The notes: generated by a model not told the origin, from the sequence alone. 64,000 bases of DNA from Litorivita sp040371945 (GCF_040371945.1 NZ_BAABWS010000005.1:32620-96619); one strand, 5' to 3'. Counted from the stretch's first letter, positions 1 to 7,963 are shown. A program made the numbers and translations.

Positions 1-1
1 G

Positions 2-604
2 TTGTCAATTCACAACAAGTCCAGCGTCCCTTACAAAGTAAAAGATAAGAAAAATAACACCTCTCATGATGTTACACTTGAAACACTCCAGGTTACCATG
101 GACGGCACCTTCCTGCGTTTCGAAGCGGTTACATGTGCTCCGATCATTCCGGGAATCAAAGCCATGTGCCATACCATCAATGCGTTGAGCATTAAGCTTG
201 CGCAAAAAGCAGATGGCAAACCTGGCGAGCAAACGTTCACATTTGAAGATGCCGAGCCCCCGCTTACCAATCACTGGCTTGACAAAGATCCAGCGATTGC
301 GGTGACAGAAGAAATACTAACGATAGTTGCAATCATTGTGACCTTAATTATTATTTTCGTGACCGATGGTGCTGCAATTCTAATCGTTGCCGGAATCATA
401 GGGGTGGTATTGGGGACAATGATGATAACCGAGGGCGTGGTTGGTCTGGTAGACAAAGACAACGGCCCCGCTATCGGCAAAGCCGTTTTGAACGCGACGG
501 CTCCTATTTGCTGGAAAGACGCAGATGACTTTAAGGTTACCAAGGGGTCCCTTAACGGATCTCTGCAATTGATCGGGATTTCGAATGTTTCTGTTTCCGA
601 TTAG
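2..604 (+). CDS. TULIP/P47-like protein, possibly 5'-incomplete
   Basis: The frame opens with TTG at base 2, so the true start may lie beyond the left edge. About 200 residues are visible. Residues about 100-150 form a strongly hydrophobic double segment (EILTIVAIIVTLIIIFV and AAILIVAGIIGVVLGTMM). The C-terminus (APICWKDADDFKVTKGSLNGSLQL) resembles the end of P47/OrfX-type TULIP lipid-binding proteins, which place a membrane-like segment before a similar tail. That assignment is recalled by pattern only. No partner gene is visible because the window starts here. Confidence 0.45.
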   Translation: MSIHNKSSVPYKVKDKKNNTSHDVTLETLQVTMDGTFLRFEAVTCAPIIPGIKAMCHTINALSIKLAQKADGKPGEQTFTFEDAEPPLTNHWLDKDPAIAVTEEILTIVAIIVTLIIIFVTDGAAILIVAGIIGVVLGTMMITEGVVGLVDKDNGPAIGKAVLNATAPICWKDADDFKVTKGSLNGSLQLIGISNVSVSD

Positions 605-673
605 TGCATTTTTCCGGTACAACCTATAGGCCACCATCGTGCTTGGGCTTGATGAAGAAATTTGGGGTGGAAA

Positions 674-1366
674 ATGAAGCATATCACATATGCAGTTGCA
701 GTTTTGGTCGCAGCCATGTTCTGGGGCGTGTCTGTCAGTGCAGCGACCCTCGTATCGGTTTCGGGCGGGGGAACAGGTGGATTTGCCGCCGGACCAATTG
801 GTGTTGGTACAACCGGAGATCAATATTACTCTGCATTAACCATCAGCTTCACGCTTGATGCGGATTACACGGGCGTATCCATCGACGCAGATGTTTTCTG
901 TAGCAACTGCACTGGTAATGCCTATCTGACGACCGACCTTGGACCGGGCACGGGTGTTGGGGATCTCACACAGATTGATGCTTTTTCCGGCACCTATGGG
1001 TCCATCACAGGATTAACAACCATTTTCAGCGGGTTGTCCCTGAGCGCCGACACCTATTACGTGACCATCGCGGTCACGGACAGTATTCTGTCGTGGGGTA
1101 GCGGATCGCCGACCACATTCGGCGGGACCGGCGGGACCGCGGGACTGATTGACCTAGGCGCAGAGAACCTTGACGGCCTACGCGACTACGATTCAAGTTT
1201 CGTTTCATTGCAAAACACTGACAACCGTTTGGTCTATACTGTTTCTGGTGATGGTGTGATAACCCCGCCGCCGACCCCTGTAGTTCCCGCGCCTCCGGCA
1301 TTGGCGTTGGCTTTGACCGGTTTTGTTGGTTTTGGTTTTCTGCGGCGGCGTAAGCGCCAAACCTGA
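674..1366 (+). CDS. exported VPxPA-CTERM sorting-domain protein
   Basis: The protein is about 230 residues. It has a signal peptide (residues 1-24, ending VSVSAA), a Gly/Thr/Ser-rich body, and a C-terminal sorting tail: VVPAPPALALALTG, a hydrophobic stretch, then RRRKRQT. This is the tripartite signature handled by exosortase/archaeosortase-type systems (PEP-CTERM relatives, VPLPA variants in Rhodobacterales). ATG at 674 is preferred over TTG at 662 because GGGGTGG lies just upstream. There are two Cys residues close together (CSNC). No exosortase is in the window, so processing must be done elsewhere. The function of the body is unknown. Confidence 0.7.
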   Translation: MKHITYAVAVLVAAMFWGVSVSAATLVSVSGGGTGGFAAGPIGVGTTGDQYYSALTISFTLDADYTGVSIDADVFCSNCTGNAYLTTDLGPGTGVGDLTQIDAFSGTYGSITGLTTIFSGLSLSADTYYVTIAVTDSILSWGSGSPTTFGGTGGTAGLIDLGAENLDGLRDYDSSFVSLQNTDNRLVYTVSGDGVITPPPTPVVPAPPALALALTGFVGFGFLRRRKRQT

Positions 1367-1600
1367 CATGTGCCCGGGTTGCGGTCCGCGCAAAGACACA
1401 TTTCGCGCTCTCCTCAAGGCCAGCATGCAAGACGATAGCCATCAGGAACAACGGCAAAAGCCGACTTTGATACATTGTGCAGCATCTGTCAAAATGGGCT
1501 CCAAGCCGACCTCAGATGCAACGCAGCATCTTGTGATAAAGTGTTCCCGTCAACGTCGGGTTGTCGTTGTGGGAGGGATTGGCGGATCGGAGGATCAGTC

Positions 1601-1682
1601 ATGGAAACACCAAACTTACCTGCCATTCGCGCACTTCGTCCTGCATGGAACAAGGGCCGTATCGTTGGCCAGAAACGCCCAT
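1601..1682 (+). pseudogene. integrase, 5' remnant cut by IS element
   Basis: ATG at 1601 follows a good ribosome site (GGAGG). The first 27 residues (METPNLPAIRALRPAWNKGR then IVGQKRP) look like the N-terminus of tyrosine-recombinase family integrases common in Rhodobacteraceae. The reading frame then enters the end of an IS3 element at 1683 and stops at 1741. The rest of the integrase is not on the far side of the element, so the gene is dead and its 3' part is lost. Family assignment rests on a short stretch. Confidence 0.55.
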
Positions 1683-1744
1683 TGAAGTGGTCCCATCTTT
1701 TCGGACAGGTTTGCAGCTTTGCTAAGGTGTATCGTTTTTAGGTT

Positions 1745-2599
1745 TCATGCTGCTTTTTGCTCTTCCAAGCTTGTCCAATATGCCTCGTTCGGCGTTTGCC
1801 GATCAAGCGCGGAATGAGGGCGCTCTGCGTTGTAGAATGCCATCCAGTTCTTGATGACCCTTCGGGCTTGGAAGCCGTCACTGATCTCTTCCAGATAGAT
1901 CGCCTCTTGCTTCAGGCTGCGCCATAGCCGCTCGATGAAGATGTTGTCCAAGTATCGGCCACGCCCATCCATTGAGATGCGCACGCCTGCATCGGTCAGC
2001 GTGGTGATCCAAGCCGATCCGGTGAACTGGCTGCCCTGATCCGTATTCATGATCTCTGGCGGGCCGTATTTGGCGATGGCTTCGTTCAGCGCATCGACGC
2101 AGAAGTCGGCGTGCATCGTGTTTGAAAGCCTCCAGCTCAGGACTTTGCGCGTCGCCCAATCCATGATCGCCACGAGATACAGGAAGCCATTCCTGACCGG
2201 GACGAATGTGATGTCGGCGCACCAGACCTGGTTCGGTCGGTCGATCTGCATCTTCCTAAGCAGATACGGATAGACCGGATGCTGTGGATGCGGCCGGCTG
2301 GTTCTAGGGCGTTTGTAGATTGCTTCCAAGCCCATCTTTGCCATCAGCCTTCTGACGCGATGACGCCCAACAACAATCCCTTCTCGGCGCAGATAGGCCG
2401 CGATCTGGCGCGACCCGAAGAACGGGTAACGGGTAAAGACGCGATCAATCTCTTTCATCATCGCCAGCGTGTCCGCGTCGATCCCAACCGGTGTGTAATA
2501 GAACGCCGACCGCGACAACTGCACCAGTTTGCATTGCTGACTGATACTCAGATCGGGGTGATCGCGCTGGATCATCGCGCGTTTCTTTGCCGGGCTCAC
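1745..2599 (-). CDS. IS3-family transposase OrfB, DDE catalytic domain
   Basis: The frame is 284 residues from a GTG that overlaps the orfA stop; in the element it is normally made as an OrfAB fusion by -1 frameshift. An HTH_21-like segment (residues about 50-100) precedes the rve integrase core. The catalytic Asp is in WCADITFVP, the second Asp in MNTDQGSQFTG, and the Glu in DNIFIERLWRSLKQE. The tail (MAFYNAERPHSALDRQTP) is typical of the family. No disruption is visible, so the transposase is probably active. Confidence 0.9.
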   Translation of the reverse strand: MSPAKKRAMIQRDHPDLSISQQCKLVQLSRSAFYYTPVGIDADTLAMMKEIDRVFTRYPFFGSRQIAAYLRREGIVVGRHRVRRLMAKMGLEAIYKRPRTSRPHPQHPVYPYLLRKMQIDRPNQVWCADITFVPVRNGFLYLVAIMDWATRKVLSWRLSNTMHADFCVDALNEAIAKYGPPEIMNTDQGSQFTGSAWITTLTDAGVRISMDGRGRYLDNIFIERLWRSLKQEAIYLEEISDGFQARRVIKNWMAFYNAERPHSALDRQTPNEAYWTSLEEQKAA

Positions 2600-2871
2600 C
2601 TTTTGAGCCCTTCCGACAAAAAATCATTCTCGACCGCCAGCCTCCCGATCTTAGCATGCAAGTCCTTGACCTCAGCCTCCGTCGGACCTGTTTGCTTTCC
2701 CCCGGAGAAGACATCGGCCATCCCATCGATGGCTTGCCGCTTCCACGTGCTCACCTGGTTTGGATGCAATTGGTGCTTCGCGGCAATCTCCTGCACCGTC
2801 TTGTCGCCACGCAGCGCTTCCAACGCCACCTTGGCCTTAAACTGATCTGTAAAATTCCGGCGCTTTGCCAT
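2596..2871 (-). CDS. IS3-family transposase OrfA, DNA-binding subunit
   Basis: The protein is 91 residues, beginning MAKRRNFTDQFKAKVALEAL, an HTH_8-type helix-turn-helix. A leucine-zipper-like C-terminus (EVKDLHAKIGRLAVENDFL) follows. This is the standard OrfA of IS3 elements, which recognises the terminal repeats and provides the upstream part of the OrfAB fusion. The stop overlaps the OrfB start. Confidence 0.9.
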   Translation of the reverse strand: MAKRRNFTDQFKAKVALEALRGDKTVQEIAAKHQLHPNQVSTWKRQAIDGMADVFSGGKQTGPTEAEVKDLHAKIGRLAVENDFLSEGLKR

Positions 2872-2937
2872 TATTGTATCCCTCCAAAGGTTTGGGATAC
2901 ACCTTAGCTGACTGTCCAGTTTTCCGGGACCACTTCA

Positions 2938-3476
2938 AACTCTCCTGGGGCGGGAGAATATGACGGATTGTTCTTCCAATGTAGGTTCAGTCTTTCAGTC
3001 AGGTTCTGCGAAGTTCCGTTGAAGTCCTTAAAGTCGACCGCAAGCCTGCTGAAGCTTTTGGGCGGGTGTTCGGGATCCCCTCCTGGGAAATAGTATTGCC
3101 AGCCTCCGCCGTAAACCGGGGTCGCGTCGATGGGTAATGCAGTATACCCTTCCGAACTGTTCTTCATGTAGGTGACGTCGCAGGGCCAATGATATTCATC
3201 GAAGATTTTATGTCGTGCGGCGTTTTTAGGCTGGTCGAACTCTGTATCGGCAAAAAAGGCTAGATGGCCTTCTGTCGGGCAACCAAGATTGCCTACAGTG
3301 GATGAGATTTGTGATAGGTCCAGTTGAGCCAAAAAATGCAAAGGCTGCTTGTTTGGACCGGTGGGCCAAGACATTTCTTCCGCAAGCCGAGGCAACCCAC
3401 CGTACCAAGAGTGAACAGTAGACCATGCCGAATCTGCAGTGCGTCCGGGCGATGAAATGAGAGAAAATTGGGCCAC
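2938..3476 (-). pseudogene. DUF1963 (YwqG-like) protein, 3' end lost to IS element
   Basis: The stretch WYGGLPRLAEEMSWPTGPNK, followed by QPLHFLAQLDLSQI, is characteristic of DUF1963/YwqG proteins. The frame runs from ATG at 3476 to base 2937, where it enters the IS3 right end and picks up about ten foreign residues before a stop at 2904. About 180 native residues remain. The natural C-terminus is missing, so the product is truncated and probably non-functional. The cellular role of the family is not known. Confidence 0.65.
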
Positions 3477-3957
3477 TGGCTCTACAGTCCTCCTGCAAAT
3501 GGAAACGAGCCACCACCGGCCTCAATCGATACTACAAGTCCACTTTCTCGGGGCAAGCGGTCATTCGGTCTTGGCGCAGCATCCGGAACTATGGGCTCTT
3601 TCAAGCAGTTCGCTGCTGACGCAAATTCTTCGCGGATGTTCGCGCTTAATTATGAGATGTTCGTGCGCAATGGCCACATCTGATCTGACTTAGCCGAGGG
3701 CAAATCGAAGCGCGCCCGGTCGTCAGACAAGCGGAAAACCGTGCCGGTGTCTGTAAGCCAAGCCGTAAACCGGGTGACGCATTTTCTGCTAAGTATTAGA
3801 TCGAGCGCCGGAATCGAACCGGTGTACACGGATTTGCAAGACTAGGTATCTTTCTGAAAACGCTTGGAATTTTGTTTAGATCGCGGCCCGAATTCGCCGG
3901 AACATATGTAGAATGTTTAGATCTATTTGGTTGTAGTCAAGCCCAACAGATACTCCC
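3477..3957. other. gene-free stretch with a tRNA-derived att scar
   Basis: There is no convincing gene in these 480 bases; the frames that open here lack codon bias and recognisable motifs. The only interpretable element is the tRNA-Cys 3' fragment at 3808-3838. The stretch separates the IS-damaged DUF1963 gene from the SRAP gene. Confidence 0.6.
3808..3838 (-). other. 3' fragment of tRNA-Cys(GCA), likely att site scar
   Basis: Read on the minus strand, the 31 bases run from TGCAAATCCGTG (anticodon loop GCA and 3' anticodon arm) through the variable loop to the T arm CCGGTTCGATTCCGG. This matches the 3' half of alphaproteobacterial tRNA-Cys. The acceptor stem and the 5' half are absent: the sequence reads CTTGCAAAT before the match and CGCTCGATC after it. 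It is not a functional tRNA. Such 3' fragments are the usual crossover segment left by tyrosine integrases, and an integrase remnant lies 2 kb away. Confidence 0.6.
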
Positions 3958-4638
3958 TCAGTTCCTTAGCGGGTCGGATTTCTCGCTCTCACCCTTCAAT
4001 ACGATCCGCATCTGGTCGGCGGGAAGCGGGCGCAGAAGTTTGGATGCCGCTTCTGCCGTTCCTGTTAGCCAAGTTTCATAATCTTCGGGCGCAACAATGA
4101 CCGGCATCCTGTCGGGATGAATGGTGCGCACCAAGTCGTTCGGTTTCGTGGTGGCAATCGAGTAGGTATCTTCCTCAACCAGCTCACCTTTGATGTTTCC
4201 CTTCCAATGCCGCCAAATCCCCGCAAATGCGAATGGCGGGCGTTCGTCGGGCTCCTCAGACGTGAGGCCGAACCAATAATACGTTGCGGGATTTCTGCCC
4301 TTCGCTTCACAAAAGGACGACGCAGGGACGAGGCATCGGCGTGACTGGAAGGATTCACGCCAGAATGGTGAAGTCTGCAACTTGTCGTCACGGGCGTTGT
4401 TCACGGCCCGTGGCAGGATCGGTAGCCCGGTCTTCTTGGACGTTTGCGGCATCAAAAAGCCCCAATGCATCCGAACAAGTTCCCGTGCCCCATCTGAAAC
4501 ACGCAGAACAGGGGCATGATACTTGGGGAAGATGGCGCTTAGCGGTTCCGCATTGCCCATGTAATCCATGCTTGGTTCGACGTTAAAGAGGCCGCGCATG
4601 GCGTCGGCAGCCGTCGTGTTGGAATAGAGATTACACAT
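3958..4638 (-). CDS. SRAP-domain (YedK/HMCES) DNA-protein crosslink enzyme
   Basis: The protein is 226 residues, the normal family length. Cys2 (MCNLYSNTT) is the residue that becomes catalytic after Met removal and binds abasic sites in single-stranded DNA. The conserved RAVNNARDD and CLVPASSFCEAK (active-site Asn and Glu), and the later RMPVIV segment near a His-Pro (TIHPDRMPVI), are all present. SRAP proteins shield abasic sites as a covalent crosslink. It sits alone, flanked by a gene-free region and a divergent zinc-ribbon gene. Confidence 0.92.
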   Translation of the reverse strand: MCNLYSNTTAADAMRGLFNVEPSMDYMGNAEPLSAIFPKYHAPVLRVSDGARELVRMHWGFLMPQTSKKTGLPILPRAVNNARDDKLQTSPFWRESFQSRRCLVPASSFCEAKGRNPATYYWFGLTSEEPDERPPFAFAGIWRHWKGNIKGELVEEDTYSIATTKPNDLVRTIHPDRMPVIVAPEDYETWLTGTAEAASKLLRPLPADQMRIVLKGESEKSDPLRN

Positions 4639-4715
4639 CCCGGAAACTTAGCGGTCTGGATCAGCACTGGCAAATGTTCTATCTTTGTTCCTTCACTATT
4701 TGTGTGCGAGGAATC

Positions 4716-5036
4716 ATGCCCGCCGGTTATCCGCCGATCCATCCTCATCCTGGTAAGCCAGTTCGAACGATCCGCGATGCGGCACGTGACGGCCAACTAA
4801 TGGTTCTGCGCTGCCGTCTGTGTCGCCGCTGTGTCCATTTCCTTGCAGCCGTGGTTGAGGCTTCCCACCCCTGCCACATCGCCCCCTTCGGCTGCTCAAA
4901 GTGCGGTTCCTGCGACTACGTCGATATTCAGTGGCGTAGCCCTGCTCCGGGGGACATTGGCACGCTTCCTATTCGCCGCCCCGTAGGATGGAAGCGGGTT
5001 TGGAAAACAGTGAGGTTTGGAAATGGTGACAAGTGA
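4716..5036 (+). CDS. small zinc-ribbon-like conserved protein
   Basis: About 106 residues from ATG at 4716, chosen because conservation-like features start at MPAGYPPIHPHPG; an earlier ATG at 4674 only adds a hydrophobic, biased stretch. The pairs CRLCRRC and CSKCGSC can form a zinc ribbon. The tail GTLPIRRPVGWKRVWKTVRF is basic. I recall similar hypothetical proteins in alphaproteobacteria, without a known function. It is divergent from the SRAP gene. Confidence 0.55.
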   Translation: MPAGYPPIHPHPGKPVRTIRDAARDGQLMVLRCRLCRRCVHFLAAVVEASHPCHIAPFGCSKCGSCDYVDIQWRSPAPGDIGTLPIRRPVGWKRVWKTVRFGNGDK

Positions 5037-5082
5037 ACGAGAGGGTTCGGCCCATAGCTGACCTTCGTGACTGGCGCAGCGG

Positions 5083-5292
5083 ATGGCTGATGTCAGCACG
5101 TTAGCGACGGATGTCGAGAGGCTGCTCGGCCCGATGAAGCCTCAGCTGATGGTCACCGATCCGCCGTCCAGGGCTGGCAGAAATTCACCGGGAAAAAGCC
5201 GTTATCGATGGGGGTGGTCGCATTTTAGACGAGGTAAAAGCCGATCAGTCAGACGTCGCTCTACCGAGCGAACAAGATGCAGCCGCTTCTAA
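5083..5292 (+). pseudogene. DNA methyltransferase remnant with internal deletion
   Basis: The segment LLGPMKPQLMVTDPP is the start of an N6/N4-type DNA methylase catalytic motif (DPPY), but it breaks off at the Pro-Pro. About 15 bases later the sequence encodes WQKFTGKK, and after a one-base frame slip it continues AVIDGGGRILDEVKADQ, which resembles the C-terminal end of the same plasmid/phage methylase family. The core of the enzyme is therefore missing and a frameshift follows. It is non-functional. Confidence 0.5.
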
Positions 5293-5298
5293 GTAGTC

Positions 5299-5784
5299 TT
5301 AGTTCTGAAGGAGAAATGCGTAATAGCAGGACTGAGAAATGCCCAACACCAACTCTCCGTGAATTTCGCCAATCGTGCCGCACCAATCGCCATCGGTGAA
5401 CACGCTCTGTGTGTGGCCGCCTGCAGGGAGATAGGCAATGCGACGGGAGTTGTAGTTGTAAAAGTTGATGATTCCACCTTCGCCGAAAACATAGTATCCA
5501 AGCGCTTTATTATCCTCTGTGACGAGATTTCGCCCGCCGCCAACGCGATTGGCATAATTACTTGGGCTGTTCTCGTACTTGCTGGGGCTGTTTTCGTATC
5601 TGCTGTCGGAATTTTCGTACGTGCTGGAGCTATTCTCATATTTACTAGGACTGTTTTCGTATTTGCTGGGGCCAATCTCATAAGGAAGCGCGCTAGGGTC
5701 AATTATGACTGTAAGGATGTCTGCGACCGACGCCTCGGGCGCAGACATTAAGGCAATTACAAGGACCGAGAGAACATTTTTCAT
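5299..5784 (-). CDS. exported protein with PSKYENS-type heptad repeats
   Basis: The protein is 161 residues with a cleavable signal peptide (MKNVLSVLVIALMSAPEASVA). Residues about 35-78 contain six consecutive seven-residue units (PSKYENS, PSKYENS, SSTYENS, DSRYENS, PSKYENS, PSNYANR). A C-terminal domain rich in Gly, Tyr and Phe follows, with two Cys (DWCGTIG and SQSCYYAFL) that could form a disulfide. The repeats sit in the mature, exported part. No family is recognised. The next gene in the same direction (5800-6432) is also exported. Confidence 0.6.
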   Translation of the reverse strand: MKNVLSVLVIALMSAPEASVADILTVIIDPSALPYEIGPSKYENSPSKYENSSSTYENSDSRYENSPSKYENSPSNYANRVGGGRNLVTEDNKALGYYVFGEGGIINFYNYNSRRIAYLPAGGHTQSVFTDGDWCGTIGEIHGELVLGISQSCYYAFLLQN

Positions 5785-5799
5785 GGTGAGCCGTGCAAC

Positions 5800-6432
5800 C
5801 TAACGCATTACGAAGTCAGAAATCGCCTGCTCTAAGCGCGCCCTGGAGCCCGGCGAGACGGCAATAGAAAAGTTGGCTTGCACTACGCAGCCACGGATGT
5901 GCTGCATCTTCATGGCGGTCTCAAATAAAGTCGCTCCCGAGCCGAGAATGTTCATCTCTGTCACCGCAAACCCAATGAAAATGCCTGGGCTCGATATCGT
6001 GGGCTCGTATTTCAAGTGACGGCCCGTTGCGCCGGTTCCAGAGAGATTGCCTTCAATAACTTGGTCGATTTTTGTTTGCATCTCTGGAGAGGGACCCTGA
6101 AAAGCTGCCGCGAACTCTGCACGAAGCGCGCTGAAATCATCTTCGCTAATTCTACCTTGGAAATCTTCGAGTCCGCGAAGTGAAAGGACAACAACTTCCA
6201 ACATGCTTGCATCATCTGTTACGTAAGCCGCACCAACCTCGTTTGTTCTGTTCGGATTGCTCCGGAGAATTTCAACTGTCTCAACATCGTTGGAAAGCGC
6301 GGCCCATTCCCCTGACCGGTCTACAACAATGCTCGATGGGCAAGATCCTACGGTTATTTCTTCTGCGAGCGCTGCAACTGGGCCCGTCATAAAGAGAACA
6401 GCAAGGGTGGTGATTGCTTTTGCATACATCAT
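5800..6432 (-). CDS. exported hypothetical protein
   Basis: About 210 residues from ATG at 6432, the point where a signal peptide begins (MMYAKAITTLAVLFMTGPVAALA). The longer upstream frame has no signal-like character. Mature residues include two Cys (GSCPSSIVVDR near the N-terminus and RGCVVQANFS near the C-terminus), perhaps a disulfide. No known domain is recognised. The start overlaps nothing, and the small membrane protein at 6444 ends 12 bases upstream, so the two genes are probably co-transcribed. Confidence 0.55.
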   Translation of the reverse strand: MMYAKAITTLAVLFMTGPVAALAEEITVGSCPSSIVVDRSGEWAALSNDVETVEILRSNPNRTNEVGAAYVTDDASMLEVVVLSLRGLEDFQGRISEDDFSALRAEFAAAFQGPSPEMQTKIDQVIEGNLSGTGATGRHLKYEPTISSPGIFIGFAVTEMNILGSGATLFETAMKMQHIRGCVVQANFSIAVSPGSRARLEQAISDFVMR

Positions 6433-6443
6433 ATCAACGAAGT

Positions 6444-6713
6444 TTAGCCGGAATTCACCATGCTCTCCATCAGGCCTGGCTGGACGAAAAGCATGAAAAC
6501 CAGGATGAGCATAGAAACGCCAAACAGCCACGTGCTACGATTTTTCTTTGCGGCCCAGGTAACTAGATATGCTAGCCCCCAGCACGCTACGGCCTTTCCG
6601 ATGCCCTCGGCGTAGGGGCTTTCCAAGGGACCAGGAAAAACAATCGCATTCAAAATCGCAGCGATAACGGCGAATGCCACAAAGGCTAGGGAGTTTTTCA
6701 CTAAAATGGGCAT
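6444..6713 (-). CDS. small membrane protein, three transmembrane helices
   Basis: About 89 residues from ATG at 6713. Hydrophobic segments are NSLAFVAFAVIAAILNAIVF, VACWGLAYLVTWAA and WLFGVSMLILVFMLFV. Upstream residues in the open frame are Arg-rich and not membrane-like, which argues for the internal start. No family is recognised. It lies 12 bases upstream of the exported protein gene in the same direction. Confidence 0.5.
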   Translation of the reverse strand: MPILVKNSLAFVAFAVIAAILNAIVFPGPLESPYAEGIGKAVACWGLAYLVTWAAKKNRSTWLFGVSMLILVFMLFVQPGLMESMVNSG

Positions 6714-6884
6714 CCTATAGCCTTTGTTAATTAACGGCGTCGCCAACTCTGGCGGAGTGAGGTGCGAGGTCAAGCAGTAAGATCTTCGACGAGCGCGCAT
6801 TTCGCAAGCCATTGCACGCGGTTAGCTGTCGGTCAAGGAGCCATCCACGTCACTTCTCGGCAGGCTATAGACCCGCCCCCGATC

Positions 6885-7262
6885 CTAGACCTTCTCCGCG
6901 GTCACTTCGAGCCCGAGCCTCTTCTTCAGCGCCCCGGCCATCGCGCCGCGCACCGTGTGCGATTGCCAGCCCGTCGCGGCCATGATTTCCTCGGTGGTCG
7001 CGCCGTCCGTCGCTCGCAGCATGTCGATCAGCGTGACCTGCTTCATGCCCTCGCGCGGCGTGCTCGTCTTGGGTTCGGGTTCGGGGGCAGCGGAGGTGTC
7101 AGGTTCGATGTCGATGGCGGCAAGGCCTATGTCGGTGGCAACCAGCGTGACGCCGTGCCCGTCGCCAGTCTCTCGCCAGCCGCACTCCCCCTTGCGAATG
7201 TCTTCTACTTGCGCATCGCTGCCGTTGATCAACGTCGTAGCGAACGTCCGTCTTCCGCCCAC
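6885..7262 (-). CDS. DUF3489 protein, apparently shortened at the N-terminus
   Basis: The C-terminal half (LIDMLRATDGATTEEIMAAT, then GWQSHTVRGAMAGALKKRLG) is the DUF3489 winged-helix-like domain. The segment WRETGDGHGVTLVATDIGL is the typical middle part. Family members normally carry an additional 40-60 N-terminal residues; here the frame begins at a GTG that overlaps the stop of the upstream phosphoesterase gene, and no earlier start exists. It may be a truncated copy joined to the phosphoesterase. A role in transcription or DNA binding is only suggested by the fold. Confidence 0.7.
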   Translation of the reverse strand: MGGRRTFATTLINGSDAQVEDIRKGECGWRETGDGHGVTLVATDIGLAAIDIEPDTSAAPEPEPKTSTPREGMKQVTLIDMLRATDGATTEEIMAATGWQSHTVRGAMAGALKKRLGLEVTAEKV

Positions 7263-7816
7263 TACGACGGTTCGACTTCATTCCAATGAGCATTCATTGG
7301 CAAGCTCGCTGCCCTAGTCGCGATGTCATCGTATCTGACCGGCATGAAATCCCACACATCAACCCCGACATTTACCGAGTTTGATGACCCTTTCCAGTTG
7401 TCATGGACATGCCCAAAGAACTGTAGTGCCCCGCGTCTTGCATGGTTCCACGTAATCATCGGGTAGTGGCACAGGGTATTCAGTTGCTTCTGTGGCCCAT
7501 CACGCAATTCGATGAATGGCGAAACAGTATCCCAGTCCAGTTCCAGCGTGGGCTGGAAATCGTGGTTGCCAGTGATCAGGTGCTTGCGCGCTCCGGGTAG
7601 TTGGTTGAAGACCTCGTTCAGAAACGGGACATCCTTTGCCTTTCGACCAAAGGCGAAGTCGCCGATGATCCACAGATCGTCATCTGGTCCGACACGGTCC
7701 GCAAGGTTCTTGAGCATGGTGGCATCCATGTCGTCGGTATTGGCGAAAGGCCTATTACAGAACGTGATAATATTTTCATGCCCAAAGTGGGTATCCGCCG
7801 TATACCAATGCGCCAT
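7262..7816 (-). CDS. metallophosphoesterase
   Basis: The protein is about 184 residues from ATG at 7816 (MAHWYTADTHFGHENII). Metal-ligand motifs of calcineurin-like phosphoesterases are in order: ADTHFGH (DxH), IGDFAF (GDxx), TGNHDF (GNHD/E), CHYPMI and FGHVHDN (GHxH). Such enzymes hydrolyse phosphomonoesters or phosphodiesters; the substrate is unknown. It overlaps the DUF3489 gene by the stop codon. It belongs to the compact single-domain group common on phages and plasmids. Confidence 0.85.
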   Translation of the reverse strand: MAHWYTADTHFGHENIITFCNRPFANTDDMDATMLKNLADRVGPDDDLWIIGDFAFGRKAKDVPFLNEVFNQLPGARKHLITGNHDFQPTLELDWDTVSPFIELRDGPQKQLNTLCHYPMITWNHARRGALQFFGHVHDNWKGSSNSVNVGVDVWDFMPVRYDDIATRAASLPMNAHWNEVEPS

Positions 7817-7932
7817 TCTGTTCGTGTCCAACTCTGAGTACCCAAGCCCCTTCGGGCTCTTCGGTTGCATTCGCTGCGGACGAAACGAACGTCTCCAATG
7901 CACGCTGGGTTCCTTCAAGCATACCAGCACAG

Positions 7933-7963
7933 AAAAAGGGGAACCGTGATCCCACGGCTCCCC
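7933..7963 (-). terminator. Rho-independent terminator after the DUF736 gene
   Basis: On the minus strand the arms GGGGAGCCGTG and CACGGTTCCCC pair around a four-base loop and are followed by a run of five T. It lies about 35 bases past the stop of the DUF736 gene and so probably closes the minus-strand accessory block. Confidence 0.75.

Larger units (their letters stand above)
1683..2937. mobile_element. IS3-family insertion sequence, about 1.25 kb
   Basis: The ends are inverted repeats beginning TGAAGTGGTCCC on both sides. Similarity continues inward (CGGACAG/TGGACAG, then GCTAAGGTGTATC on both sides). Between them lie orfA and orfB on the minus strand, overlapping as GTGA, the usual IS3 arrangement with programmed -1 frameshifting. 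Both frames and the DDE residues look intact. The flanks (AACGCCCAT on the left, AACTCTCCT on the right) do not form an obvious 3-4 bp target duplication, and the genes cut on each side are different. This points to a deletion or recombination at the element after insertion. Confidence 0.9.

Noticed and set aside
1461..1480. GATACATT sequence resembling the TACA-N6-TACA repeat
   Set aside because: The second half-site is missing at the 10-base spacing and no copper gene is nearby.
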